Both the position numbers and the translations under genes were made by a program. A model generated the notes under the pieces. It was not told the origin of the DNA. It made no database searches and worked only from the letters and a program-made list of their open reading frames with translations. Positions 1-10,452 of a DNA stretch of 64,000 bases are shown here, piece after piece. The DNA is from Plectrocnemia conspersa. Taxonomy: Eukaryota; Arthropoda; Insecta; Trichoptera; Polycentropodidae. The stretch covers positions 992,001 to 1,056,000 of the forward strand of contig VTFK01000023.1 in assembly GCA_009617715.1 (NCBI GenBank), given 5' to 3'. Numbering within the stretch: position 1 is the first letter of the stretch; each line of letters begins with the position of its first letter.

Positions 1-240
1 GCAAAATCGAATCACTTTTGATTTACAATAGCAAAAACCCAAGGGTCTAAAAAATATTTCCTAAGCTTTGCTACCAATTGTATTTCATATAATCCAATCA
101 AAGAGCATAGATGAAATTTTTGAAGACTGACTTCGTCATTATTTAATGCAAAACGAAAAATATAATTATTAATTTTACTTTTCTTTCTTCGAATACAACT
201 TTCATTATTCAACCTAATACATACATACATTTGAGAAGTA
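1..240. other. AT-rich stretch, nothing recognised
   Basis: There is a 72-codon open frame on the minus strand (12-230). Its product does not match a family I recognise, and its lysine- and asparagine-rich composition is what AT-rich DNA gives by chance. I see no repeat boundary or RNA gene here. Confidence 0.4.
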
Positions 241-359
241 TTACTTACCGACCATATTTAGGCAGGCAATTAAAGCTATTGAAGGACAGAACGTCATATT
301 GTTGACATTTATAAAGCAGTTTAAATATTGGTAATGCCTGGAGTATTTTTTAATAAATT

Positions 360-660
360 TGCAATAAAGTAACGTATGGAATCTCATCTCTCTAAAGAAG
401 CTGACGATGTTATTAGCGAACTCGCAAAAATGAATTAAGAACTGGATCTAAGTCTTATGTTTTCAATGGAAATGAGCAACGAAAATCTAATGGACCAGAT
501 AAAATAAACCTTGTCAGAATAATGTTACAATATTTAACCAAAAAGGTGGCTTAATAGTTAAATATGATCGAAAACGATTTGCGAAGCTGTCAAATGCAGT
601 GAATAATGATTTCGCATGCTATATGTTAATCTACAAAGAAAAAAGTGCTACCTGGAAAAC
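360..660 (+). pseudogene. Tigger/pogo (jerky-type) transposase C-terminal relic
   Basis: Three-frame reading of the plus strand gives broken pieces that resemble the C-terminal part of Tigger/jerky transposases. About 378-440 reads EADDVISELAKM. About 460-500 reads EMSNENLMDQI, where the family usually has an acidic 'ELTNEDLMELE' segment. About 570-645 reads a segment ending FACYMLIYKEK, comparable to the 'YKILYEEKKK' tail of the Tigger relic at 41.3-41.5 kb in this window. Stops and frameshifts separate the pieces. I found no terminal inverted repeats, so the element limits are unknown. In the family this region follows the DDE catalytic domain. The order of the pieces matches the family, which argues against chance, but each piece alone is weak. 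Confidence 0.4.
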
Positions 661-1615
661 ACTATATACATTTATGTATTTAAGTACAAACTACACGTTT
701 TAATAAGTAATTTGTACTTAAATGTATTTAGATACGTTTTCTGTAATATGTTTACATTCGAATAAATAAATCTTTTTTAAGTGTATGTATGTTGTACTAT
801 TTTTCACCTATCGAATAATATCCAAAATTGATTACGTGATAAATACTATTTTATATGAATCTTCTTTTATTGTTAAGATGTGACAGATTCGATGATATTT
901 TAAGATAATTATAATATAATAATTGATGCAATCTTTAAGGGAAATTCACCGAATAGCATATAAGATTTACTTTTTTGTGAGTAATATATTTAAAAATATT
1001 ATCACTTCGCATCCAATTGATGCTTAAAAATTTTTAAAATTATATTTTCACACGGTAAAATGCTTTTTTTTTATATTTTTAAAAAAGTACGTGTTGCAGC
1101 AATAGTTTTTTAACTAAATTTTGCAAATTTTTACAACACATAAATAATTTTTTTAAGTTAAATATCCAAAAATTTCAAACTGAGCTACTTATAACTATAT
1201 TTGAACGAAACAAGCAATTATTTTTAATAACTTTATCTGCATTGTGGCGACTGGTTATCAAAAAAAAAAGATAACGACGTTTTTCTGAACCACTTTAAAT
1301 TGCGTTCAAACGATTTTTAAAACCATATAAACCACTTTTTAGGAAACGTTAGCTTACCGAAAGAAGTATTCGGCGTCGTTTTGAGTGTCATTATATAGCT
1401 AAAAATATCTATTTATCTGATAATAAGTCGTGGGTGCTTTTGAAGGCAATGTTCCGCTCCTTTTATTTATTATATAATATGTATAAAAAAGTGCTAAAGG
1501 AACTTATACCTAAAATACATCAGTATATAGGTACATCTCAAACAACTGTTTATTCAGATTCATTATTTGAGGTCGGTTTTTACTTTTATTATAAATTTAT
1601 TCTTGTTATGATTTT
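661..1615. other. AT-rich stretch, nothing firm
   Basis: It contains a loose inverted repeat near 675-735, with TTTAAGTACAAA facing TTTGTACTTAAA across about 30 bases, and several A/T homopolymers. I see no coding relic or clear element boundary. Confidence 0.4.
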
Positions 1616-1617
1616 TT

Positions 1618-1685
1618 CCAGAGTCGGGCCCCGAGAATATGTCCCTTTACCTCCCCCCCCTCTCGGCAGGCCTGTGTATATACAT
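1618..1685. repeat. GC-rich C-tract fragment in AT-rich DNA, probable repeat piece
   Basis: A short block with GGGCCCCGAGAATATG followed by a C-run and CTCTCGGCAGGCCTG stands out sharply from its AT-rich surroundings. Abrupt islands of this sort are usually fragments of dispersed elements. I found no second copy in the window and no boundary repeats, so the class is unknown. The 107-codon plus-strand frame that covers it (1434-1757) has no recognisable domain. Confidence 0.3.
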
Positions 1686-1802
1686 ACGTATGTTAAATTG
1701 ATATGTAAGAATTTAAGAAAAAATATCTGTATATTTTTTATTGTTTTGAAAATATAAATATAATATATCGGTAATACATAGAATTTAGGCTTGTATTTAT
1801 TA

Positions 1803-1847
1803 GGTCAGTAGTTAAATGGTCCGTCGTTAAACGGTCAGTGATTATGT
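1803..1847. repeat. Three diverged 15-bp direct repeats
   Basis: The units are GGTCAGTAGTTAAAT (1803-1817), GGTCCGTCGTTAAAC (1818-1832) and GGTCAGTGATTATGT (1833-1847). They abut exactly. Such short arrays often lie just inside transposon ends, but I could not find a matching end. Confidence 0.5.
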
Positions 1848-2169
1848 TAAATTCTGTTTTTTTTATTCTGAATGTTATGACTTTTTAAAAGGCCAGTTAT
1901 ATTTTGACAAAGATTTTTTTAGCAAAGAGCAAAAATAACGTTGCTTAACATTAAATAAAATGGAATATTAATTATATAATTCTTACTAATTAAAAGTAGG
2001 TATATAATTTAAAAAAAATTGTTTTGGTATTAATTTATCAAAAAATAACTGACGGTCTATAACACAAAGTTATTAACTTTGAAGTTATTAACAGATCATA
2101 TATTGACAATATTACTAACCGTGTTATTTTTTGACTAAAACTAGCAATGATTATCTGTATTATTCTCGA

Positions 2170-2760
2170 GAAATTTAAAATGTAGAGAAATCAGGAACAC
2201 TGATTACGATCAACATCAACAAGGAAACGACGAGGAAGGGGATTCGATAATCAAAGGGAATTTATACCCCAAAATCGACAGCATGCTATTTGGAACTGGC
2301 GATGTTCGTTGTGTAATCGAAATCCGTACACGACAGACATTTGTACCGTTTGTACCTATTCCAGCACAATGTTGCTATATTTCACGACATACTAACCATT
2401 GGCGATTCGAGCGTGACCAATGACGGCGATAATAATAGTAATGCATTCGTGTGCCCCACACACACGATGGGAAGTTTTCTTATTTCTTGGTAATTGAATA
2501 ACGATTGAGAAGACGTCACTTTTATAACATCCTGTAATGCACGAGCGCATCCACAAACGTTTGCGCTTCCTATCGTAAAAGTCAGGAAGTACCGTAGGAG
2601 GCAAGCGTTAACCGAGAACGGTTTGGTTTTGGTGTTTTTTACCTTTCGTTTTTCAATGTTACGAGTTTGTGGAATTAAAATTTCACAAAATCCGATCCGT
2701 TGCGCAATTACAACATCTACACGCACGATTCCGTTTTGCTTTTTCGCTTATTATTTAACA
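2170..2760. other. GC-richer block, candidate regulatory element or unannotated exon
   Basis: Base composition rises clearly above the flanks and no simple repeat or transposon signature is visible. Open frames are longer here simply because stops are rarer. The 114-codon minus-strand frame at 2382-2726 overlaps other frames of similar length and has no recognisable domain. Function is inferred from composition only. Confidence 0.3.
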
Positions 2761-3830
2761 AATACAGGATGGGTCGAAATGTTATATGAAAAGTGTAAAA
2801 ATATAGCACGAAATCAGGTGATACTACGGCAACACCTTACTTAGATAATTTTACAATATTTGACAAAACTATAGAAAAAAATATTAATTAGAAAATACAC
2901 TTATAAGTATTCTATTTTTAAAAACTAGATAGTTTTATATATATTTGGCGATTTAAAAAATCGCACTAATTTAAAATACGCACTATGTACACTTCTTATG
3001 CCAATTTGACAAAATTACCTATTACACAAAATCCGTCTATTAAGTGATTAGGCAGAAATTGTGTTGCTGACTGTGTGAATTACTAAATGTAATTCCATAT
3101 AATAGATACAATAAAAGGTAAAACGAACCAAAATGAGAAACTATGTCATATTTCCATTACAGCTGGATGTATATTATTATAGTAAATAGTTGACGGTTTT
3201 ACAAAAAAATTAAACACCTAAATTTGAGTCTCACATGTATCATAACAACATAACAACTAATATAATATGATTTAACTTTTTTATACTACTTTTCTAAGTA
3301 TATATCAGTAAAAAATCCTTGTTAACAAAGATGGCAGCAGCGTTTTTACAGCTCAAATATTTATGATTTTCTCAACTACATTAATAATTGGATAAAAAAA
3401 TCGTTCTGCGTGGGAATCAGCAGATTGAAAAAATATATGAGGACTTTCGACAGAATTACGCCATAAAATTTGCCTGTTGGTGAACTTATATTTCATTTTT
3501 TTAATAATTCACAGATTTTTTATATTTATCTTGTTTGAAATATAAAAATATGTAGAGTAGCAGCTTTGATTGACAATTTTCTCTATGATCCGAATATAAT
3601 TACGTGAGCTTCAAATTCCTTCATAACTCAACGTTCTGTAATCAATCGAAGTTGATCGATCCGTTAATAACAAATCATAATCCTATTGAAGTTTGTTCTC
3701 TTCAACGATCATCCAGTTCTCCGTTCATCAATAATATAAAGATATCTACATACAATAATATACTGTATTAATATAATCAAATTTCTTGGGAATTCTCGAG
3801 AAAAAAACTAACAAAGTACAGAATAAACTC
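2761..3830. other. AT-rich stretch, nothing recognised
   Basis: Only short A/T tracts and chance open frames are present. No repeat boundaries or RNA genes were recognised. Confidence 0.4.
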
Positions 3831-3834
3831 TATA

Positions 3835-4043
3835 GTCTATTTATTTTCAAGAGTCAGTGCGCAATAAAATTTTTTAACGCACAATCATAATGTGCTCTTA
3901 AATTTCTGCCCTATAATTGGTCATTCTCAATGAATCGATTGATAACACGGCAAACGAGCAATTACAGGGCAGAAATTTGAGAGCACGTTATGATTACGCG
4001 TTAAACGATGTTATTGCGCACTGACTCTTGAGAATAAATATAC
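3835..4043. mobile_element. Long-TIR MITE with TA target duplication (Tc1/mariner-like)
   Basis: The element is two inverted arms of about 88 bp around a central spacer of about 35 bp. The left arm includes AAGAGTCAGTGCGCAATAA (from 3849) and AATTTCTGCCCT (3901). The right arm carries their reverse complements (GGGCAGAAATTT near 3967, TTATTGCGCACTGACTCTT near 4010). Arm identity is close to 90% by eye. TA dinucleotides at 3833-3834 and 4044-4045 lie symmetrically outside the arms, as expected for Tc1/mariner-type insertion. It has no coding capacity, so it is a non-autonomous foldback MITE. Confidence 0.75.
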
Positions 4044-4045
4044 TA

Positions 4046-4739
4046 TTGTCCTATTTGTATAACCTTGGCGATCGATATTAGCAACCTGTCTCAATCACCA
4101 TGCACGCGCGCCTTAATAATTTAATATCTTATTATGTCCTATATTATGTTTGTGAAGCTAATGCTGCCCAATAAAATTATATCTACAAAATGCATCAAAA
4201 TAACTAATGAAAAATAAATAATATGTCAATCATAGCAAAATATTTTTTAACTGTTAAATTTTATTTATTATTCTAAAATAGTTATTTTTCATTTAAAATA
4301 GGGTATCAATAGAAACCTGATTTTGATCTGTCTCTATCACCACGCATATTTATTTATATTATTTTTAATATTATTTGGATAATTAGATACTATATAGAAT
4401 ATCATTTGGACATAAATAGAGATCTAAAAATTGTTTTAGCTTTAATTCTGAGACAAAATGAAACCGTTTATATTACGACGAACTGACGTGTAAGTGATAC
4501 AGTAAGAATAAACGTCGTATTTTTCACCGAGTAAGAAACAAACATAAGCAAACCAAATGAGGCAATCAGTCTTCTCCCACCCTGTACAATAAAACACGAA
4601 CAATGGATTAGATCCGTAATGAAATCTATTAAGAGTCATTGTCGAGATTGAAGAGAGATAGAGAAAAGACTCGAGACGCGCTAAACGGCGCACGAGATGA
4701 CTTGAATGTTTCTGTATTATACCAAACTAGTACCTACTA
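4046..4739. other. AT-rich stretch, nothing recognised
   Basis: The last 250 bases grade into the next GC-richer block. The 83-codon minus-strand frame at 4442-4693 has no recognisable domain. Confidence 0.4.
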
Positions 4740-5240
4740 ACCAAAAAAAAACTAAGCGACAAATCGGCCCATCGAATTTGGGGTAATGTAAAAACCGTCG
4801 AAATTGGTCCAGACGTCCGGGACTAATGTCCCTTCAAAAGGCATTAATTGATGCCGAACATAAATTGTGTTCCGTTTTCGGCAGAGCTCTCCCCCGGGAG
4901 CGTCCGGGAATAGATCGATCGAAAGAACATTCGAAGTGTCTTTACCCGGCTGATATATACACGGTGCCGGCGACCGAAAAGTTTCGGGATTGCTGATAAT
5001 ATAAGGCTTCGTGCGTGAATAAGAAATGGCCATACGTGGCAAAGGGCCGTTTGTATGTGGGCGCGCGTTCGCTTCATAAATAAAACGGGGATAAATATCT
5101 AATTTGGTATAAATATTGTGCGTAATAATAACGACGCGACGTTCAGAAGACAAAGGTCCTCTTTCTCGTAAATGTGTAATATTTTTTTTAATACACTGAG
5201 GCCACAAAATGTGCCGACCTTGTGGGCGTAATACTTCAGT
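4740..5240. other. GC-richer block with the longest open frame in the window
   Basis: This block contains a 151-codon minus-strand frame (4752-5207) and an overlapping 77-codon frame in another phase. Neither shows a domain, a signal peptide or a repeat-like peptide. The DNA has the texture of non-coding regulatory sequence: a GGCATTAATTGATGCC dyad near 4840 with homeodomain-type cores, TATAAATATT and AATAATAACG. A coding exon cannot be excluded without an alignment to a related species. Regulatory function is an inference. Confidence 0.3.
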
Positions 5241-5499
5241 GTGGTGGGTTGGCCTTGCTTATTTTTTATTAAAGTACAATTTGAGGGTTAAATGATATAA
5301 ATTGGGCATTGTGGTAGTTAAATATTAATAGTACTTAATTTTGCAATAATAATATTAATAACCGTATTAAATATTCATGCAAAATTAAAAAGGAAACCTT
5401 CATACAACGGTCGATAAAGAATCAATGAAATACTGCCAAAATTCGGCAAAAGTGCAGAAAAGATAATACGCTATAGATTTATCAAGATATAAGTTATTC

Positions 5500-5780
5500 T
5501 TTATGAGCTGAAGTAGCTCATCATTATAGATTTTTCAATATCTAATATGTACGACCTAGCTCGATTTTAATTTATCACCACAATATTCATTCGTGAGAAT
5601 AGAAAAATCTATGTAAACCTAATCTTTGATGATCGATCGGATGCAAAATTATATAATAATCACTGATTCGGAACTCACAGAAACAATAGAAATTGAAAAA
5701 TACTAAGGTCCATATGGGATTCGAACCTAGATCTTTTAGGTCAATAGTCAGCGACTTGTACCACTCGTCTATCGTGCTAG
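5500..5780 (-). repeat. tRNA-derived SINE, copy 1
   Basis: Read on the minus strand, the head carries a Pol III A-box-like segment (reverse complement of 5761-5779) and a good B box, GGTTCGAATCCC (complement of 5716-5727). An AT-rich body follows, then a tail with a small stem-loop (TGAGCTGAAGTAGCTCA, 5513-5529). Copies at 60.1-60.4 kb and 62.3-62.5 kb, and a plus-strand fragment at 24.1 kb, share the order B box, ATGGACCTT-like linker, and a body with a CTAATC...CACG segment. That order defines a SINE family rather than isolated tRNA pseudogenes. Confidence 0.7.
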
Positions 5781-5899
5781 TACTTTCGTGTTATTTTAAT
5801 TTTTCTCTTACTCAAATAAAGTGATTTTTTTGTCTAAGTATTGCGAAATTTAAACACATTGACATGTATGCATAACCAGGGCTGCTTCAAGAAGTCAGC

Positions 5900-6270
5900 T
5901 GTTGGCATAGATTATCCTAAATAGCTATTAAAATGCTTTTCAAGTAAATAATAAATATTTTTTTAAATACTATTACATAATATTCATATAATTTTCTATA
6001 GCGTATTAAGTATGTAACTAGGAAGGGAGTGGGATATTCCCTGTGGGTCTTTAACGGAATTTCTCTACCAGGAAAAATTCTAATTTTTAAAAATCGGAAC
6101 AAGAAAATATAAAAATGTCCAAGGCGACCATTTTTATCTTAACTCTCGCCAGCTTCCGTAAACGAGCAAAAATGTTTGATGAAATGACTTTGTTTTATTG
6201 TCCTCTTTTGATATTTTAAAAATTTAAAATTTCTGGTTTCCGGGAAATCCCGGCTCACGCATTAAATATT
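5900..6270 (-). repeat. Dispersed repeat fragment related to 20.39-20.47 kb
   Basis: The segment CCGTAAACGAGCAAAAATGT (from 6156) and the following T/A-rich stretch closely match CCGTAAACGAATAAAAATGT near 20404 and its continuation. In the 20-kb copy this sequence sits next to the Helitron-like coding repeat, so this is probably a piece of the same family without the coding part. The 61-codon minus-strand frame (5917-6102) is not recognised. Confidence 0.5.
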
Positions 6271-6392
6271 TGTCAAGTAAACATTAAAATATAATATAAA
6301 TATCTTGATTCATTTTTTTTAATTTTAAATTGCTTGAAGCAAAATAAACTATTTAATATTAGTGAAAATGTGTATAAAATATATATACATAC

Positions 6393-6554
6393 CAGTGGCG
6401 TGCCGTCCATACATGCGGTAGATTCAAAACGTCACCAGCATGCACGGTTGGTCGAAAAAAAACACGATCACGTGTAACGACTAAGTCGCTCGCCATCAAC
6501 CGTGCATGCTGGTGACGTTTTGAATCTACCGCATGTATGGACGGTACGCCACTG
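6393..6554. mobile_element. hAT-type MITE with perfect 8-bp target duplication
   Basis: The 162-bp element begins CAGTGGCGTGCCGTCC and ends with the inverted copy GGACGGTACGCCACTG. The terminal inverted repeats run 58 bp with a single mismatch (position 10). It is flanked on both sides by ATACATAC (6385-6392 and 6555-6562). An 8-bp duplication and CAG...CTG ends are hallmarks of the hAT superfamily. There is no coding sequence. The near-identity of the arms and the perfect duplication point to a recent insertion. Confidence 0.9.
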
Positions 6555-6562
6555 ATACATAC

Positions 6563-7839
6563 ATATTATAATTATTTATTTAAGTAATTAGTAAAAATAA
6601 TTAAACTCAAAAATTACTTTTACATCGATAAATGTGTGGATTTTTTATTCACTTTATTAACACATTTAATTTAACATTTTTTAATTTAGCATTTTTTCAA
6701 ATTAGCATAACGGTGTATATTAGTAATTTTTAGCATTTAAAAAAATATATAAAAAACAAGGAAAAGGATTAAAAAAATTGGCCATACAATAAAAAATATA
6801 CAAGAAAAACAACATAAAATGATTATAAAATTCGTCAATAACGATACAATAAAAGATTTCACGCCAAATTTAAAATAAGCATAATTATTAAATAAGCTGC
6901 AATTAATTTAACGAGATAAAAAATATTATGAAAATCATAAATTAATGACCAAAACCCAGAAAACAAACTTTAGTTACAGACTTTTTAGAGAAAAATAGTT
7001 AGAAAATGCTATTTCAAAATAAGATTTATAAATACACGTTCAAAATGCAACCTGAAATTTAATAAAACTTAGTCAACGGACACGAAACTGATACTTTTCT
7101 TGGTCGAAAATTTCCTAAATTTTCACTAGAAAATCTTGCAACAAAGTTCGGTACTACAGAAATAAGTTTATTTCAATATATTATAAAAATAATCTTAATG
7201 GCAAGTTTCTAAAGATAAGTTGTTAATTGTTATAATACATATAATATTTATGCTTGAATATATTATATAAAAAAATCATTGAAAAATAAAATTATTTTAA
7301 TGCTTATATCATTTTACCATAAATCATATTTTCCACAAAATATATCATATTTCACGCACATGTTCATAAAAAAACACGCGGAAAACTTTGATAGGCATTG
7401 CCATTACGTATATTTTTTATTATCCAACGACGGAAAAATTTCACATTTTATATTGCAATATTCTGTAGGTACATAAAATATATTAACAAAGCTCTCCGAT
7501 CGTATTAAAATCCATATGCAGTAAAACCTGTCATAGTCAGAGACGCACATAAAAAATACGAAATTTCAATTACGTAAACTGGTCAAAAACGATCAACACG
7601 CAGAAACATAAATAAAACACAATGTACATTAAAAACGGACGAAAAGGTAGCATGATTAACATCCGATCAGATTTACTTGAATAAATTTCAGATGCATTGT
7701 CTCTTTAGAGAGGTCGTTAAAAATACATTGTTCTGCTAAGAGCTTTCATGGTTAATATCCACACCCTTGTTTTCAACGCTAACAAAATCGTATAAGCTTT
7801 CAAATCGTTAAGAAGCACACATACTTAGGTGCATACACG
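6563..7839. other. AT-rich stretch, nothing recognised
   Basis: Very AT-rich DNA with only short chance frames, for example 65 codons at 7279-7476 (+). No repeat or RNA signature was recognised. Confidence 0.4.
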
Positions 7840-8290
7840 TGCTGTTCTTCCAACTCGCGAAAAATTTCGTATTCCACGCGGAAAACCTTGGTGGTTATGT
7901 TTGCGCAATTTAAATAACACATTTCAAAAATTACTTCAGAAGTTACCTGAATGGCTCACGTCGCATCCTGACAACGACCAGAGAATACATACAACGCCGA
8001 GATAAGTTTTGAAAAGGGATATCTTTAACACAACACGCCCTCCGCACAAGTTCCGGACACTTTTCCGAGGGGCACGTGTGTGTGTGTATGAAAACGCGTA
8101 TGTGAAATATTAATTATAGCACGTATTCACAATACATATCTATTACACACATCGACTATTAGTGGTCGTGTTATACATAGATATTCCACACGCTACGTGA
8201 AAAGGTATCCAAAATCGATAGCGGTACGTATTACGCATTCAATTAGTCGGCAACGTTTTCCGATATATTGTATTGAATGCTAATTGCACA
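7840..8290. promoter_or_regulatory. GC-richer block, candidate promoter/regulatory region
   Basis: This block contains a GTGTGTGTGTGT run (about 8078-8090), several CACGTG-like motifs (CACGTG near 7828 and 8072) and ATTA/TAAT homeodomain-type cores. It lies immediately upstream of a short signal-peptide-like open frame on the plus strand. No convincing TATA-plus-initiator arrangement was found, so promoter activity is inferred. Confidence 0.25.
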
Positions 8291-8291
8291 A

Positions 8292-8399
8292 ATGGCGAGA
8301 ATTAATATCGTGGTAATTATCATAATGCTAACGCTACATGGTATTTTAGAGCTGTCTGCACTTTGTGCTGAATTAACAAAAAAACGTTGCAGTAACTAA
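8292..8399 (+). CDS. Possible first coding exon or microprotein with signal peptide
   Basis: The ATG at 8292 has a good insect context (CACAAATGGCG). The 35-residue frame reads MARINIVVIIIMLTLHG and continues through LSALCAE to a basic KKRC tail. This is a classic signal-peptide layout: a short charged start, a hydrophobic core of about 12 residues, and a small-residue cleavage site after LCA. The frame ends at TAA (8397), but a plausible splice donor (GCA|GTAACT, exon end 8391) lies just before the stop, so it could be the first exon of a secreted or membrane protein. No downstream exon was identified. Chance is a real alternative at this length. Confidence 0.3.
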   Translation: MARINIVVIIIMLTLHGILELSALCAELTKKRCSN

Positions 8400-8925
8400 A
8401 TAGCAAGCGGACAGTGTTGTTTGTTTCGTGCTAAGATAACTTAAAAGCTTTGTAATGTTAACATTTGTAACTAAATAAAATTATTTTTAATTAAGGAAAA
8501 TTAAAAAATAAGTAGTGGTTTTTTTCACAATAATAAAAGTTGTATTGACAATATAAGAATAATATCAATAATGATAATGATAGTTAAAATGACTAAATTG
8601 ATTATTAAATTTTTCGTATAAAGCACATTTCTCAGTTTATTAAATTTTGAAAGAAATAAAATAAAATGTCTTCAAAAATTAAGCTTTATTGCGTCGCAAA
8701 AACATGCTTTATTTTTCAACCAAAAAGAGTGGTCAGTCATTTTTATGTATATTTTTTACTGAGAGATAATGTTGAAGCCATGCTAAAAAATAATAAATTA
8801 AATTAAATTTTATTATTCATTTAATTTTAAGTTAAATACCCTGACTTAAACATTGCCATGTTGTTGTGATTTTTACGAAATTTAAGTTAAATTTGATTTT
8901 GTAATGCAAATTGTATATATAACTA
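8400..8925. other. AT-rich stretch, nothing recognised
   Basis: No coding relic, repeat boundary or RNA gene was recognised. Confidence 0.4.
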
Positions 8926-8929
8926 GCGA

Positions 8930-9060
8930 CCGTTCGCCAGACAAGACGTTTTTAGGGTCCATTTAAAAACGGTTTTTGGTGAGAGTTAAAAAGCGTAATA
9001 AGACTTTTTTAAGAACACATTTATCACATATTTTCAAGTGCTCGCCAGGCGACAGGACAG
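8930..9060 (+). repeat. Dispersed repeat family R, copy A
   Basis: It begins AGCGACCGTTCGCC and continues AAGACGTTT, CCATTTAAAA and GCGTAATAAGACTTTT. The same blocks in the same order and orientation occur at 23333-23500 (AGCGACCGTTCGCC, AAGACAACGTTT, CCATTTTAAAA, GCGTGATAAGACTTTT). The class is unknown. The opening resembles the non-coding ends of some arthropod LINEs, but that is only an impression. Confidence 0.6.
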
Positions 9061-10090
9061 TCTATCTTAGATATTTTTTACAATATATTCTTAATTTTCG
9101 CCGTGTATAAAACGAGTTTGCTTACTCGCAAGCCTTACAAGTACCATCTCTATTAAGTTTTTTATATAAAAAAATATGTTATATTTTGTGGTTAAGTAAA
9201 ATACATGAAAATAGATTCTAACTATGTTCATGTTCATACTTCTAAAAATTTGTATATTTCTACAATATAAAAAAGGCAAATGAACATTGATCGTTATAAT
9301 TCAATGGGAAAAACTAAAATATTTATTAAATAATAATTAGTATATATTTAGCTAAAGACCTGAAACCGTTCAAATTTGCAAATATGGTTAGTGTGTTTTT
9401 GCATAATATTTTATAATGGAATAATAAAAATTAAATATATGTTGCTAATTAAAAACTTTTTTTTTAAATAAAATTAAATAAAATTAAATAAAAATTTGTA
9501 TTGTAAATTAACGCTTTTGACTTTATTTGATATTAACAGCTTAACGCCCGAGGACTCGTGTATGAGTCTTGAAAGAATGTTTAGTGGCCGTGAACTAAAG
9601 CATGAGTCCTGCGTCATGCGTTTTATTTTATTAAAAAAATACTGGGATACCAACAAGTTTGCCTCTATATGATAATGAGAGATGGTAGTATACTATTTCT
9701 ACATAATATCAAACAAAAAATTAATTATATTTTTCTTTAATTTTTTGTAAAAAAAGTCGTTTTATCCCATTGCGTTACAGTGAAATGAGTCGTCGCCTTT
9801 TTGAGGTACGTGAATTTTTTATGAAATGTATGAACCATAATTATTAATTTCATTTAAAAAATAATATTTTATATTACACTTCTTGAACTGAAATAGATTT
9901 CAGTGTCAAAACTGTTTGACTAGGTAAACATAAATCAATCCAATCAAAATAAATCGAAACATCCGCGGTTGATATTACATCAATTAACATAAAAGGTAAA
10001 GTAATATAAGATAAAAAAAAATTACGGTATGTGTAAATAAATTAGATAACACGGTAATCAAAAAACTTCCAAAAATATCATCCATTAACT
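9061..10090. other. AT-rich stretch with two small dyads
   Basis: At 9554-9569 GACTCGTGTATGAGTC is an interrupted palindrome. At 9600-9619 GCATGAGTCCTGCGTCATGC is another, about 30 bases on. A 10-bp A/T unit (AAATTAAATA) repeats near 9468-9492. Nothing else was recognised. Confidence 0.4.
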
Positions 10091-10452
10091 TTCAAACAGT
10101 TTTACGGGTGTTTGTTATTTTGATATTTCCTCACCGCAATGATTCACAGGTTAAGAAACTAAGGGGAAAAGCTACAATTCGGATAAATTATCGCTGTATT
10201 AGTTTATTGCTGTCATTAAGCTAAATACTTTAAAACAATAATAATATTGTGCTTAAAAGAATATCTGAGGAATAAAATCATGAACGAATAAATATGTTTT
10301 TTACAATCCTAATATTTTGTATAAATTGAAAATTGTTGCAATGGTTACAAACCATTTATTTGTAATTTAATAATATTTATGTTTAAATGCTTCTATAATT
10401 TTTTGTATAAACGATTTATAAAAAAATATCTATTTATAATATAATATAATTT

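Noticed and set aside
4752..5207. 151-codon minus-strand frame as a gene
   Set aside because: No domain, signal peptide or codon pattern was recognised. Another long frame overlaps it in a different phase, and the whole block is GC-richer, which lengthens chance frames. It is described as part of the block instead.
5700..5780. Functional tRNA gene on the minus strand
   Set aside because: A and B boxes are present, but no cloverleaf forms, and the segment is joined to a body shared with other copies, so it is a SINE head.
9541..9619. Left end of the piggyBac element at TTAACGCCCGAGG
   Set aside because: It does not match the right end of the element, while 10097-10121 does, in inverted orientation and nearer the stop codon.
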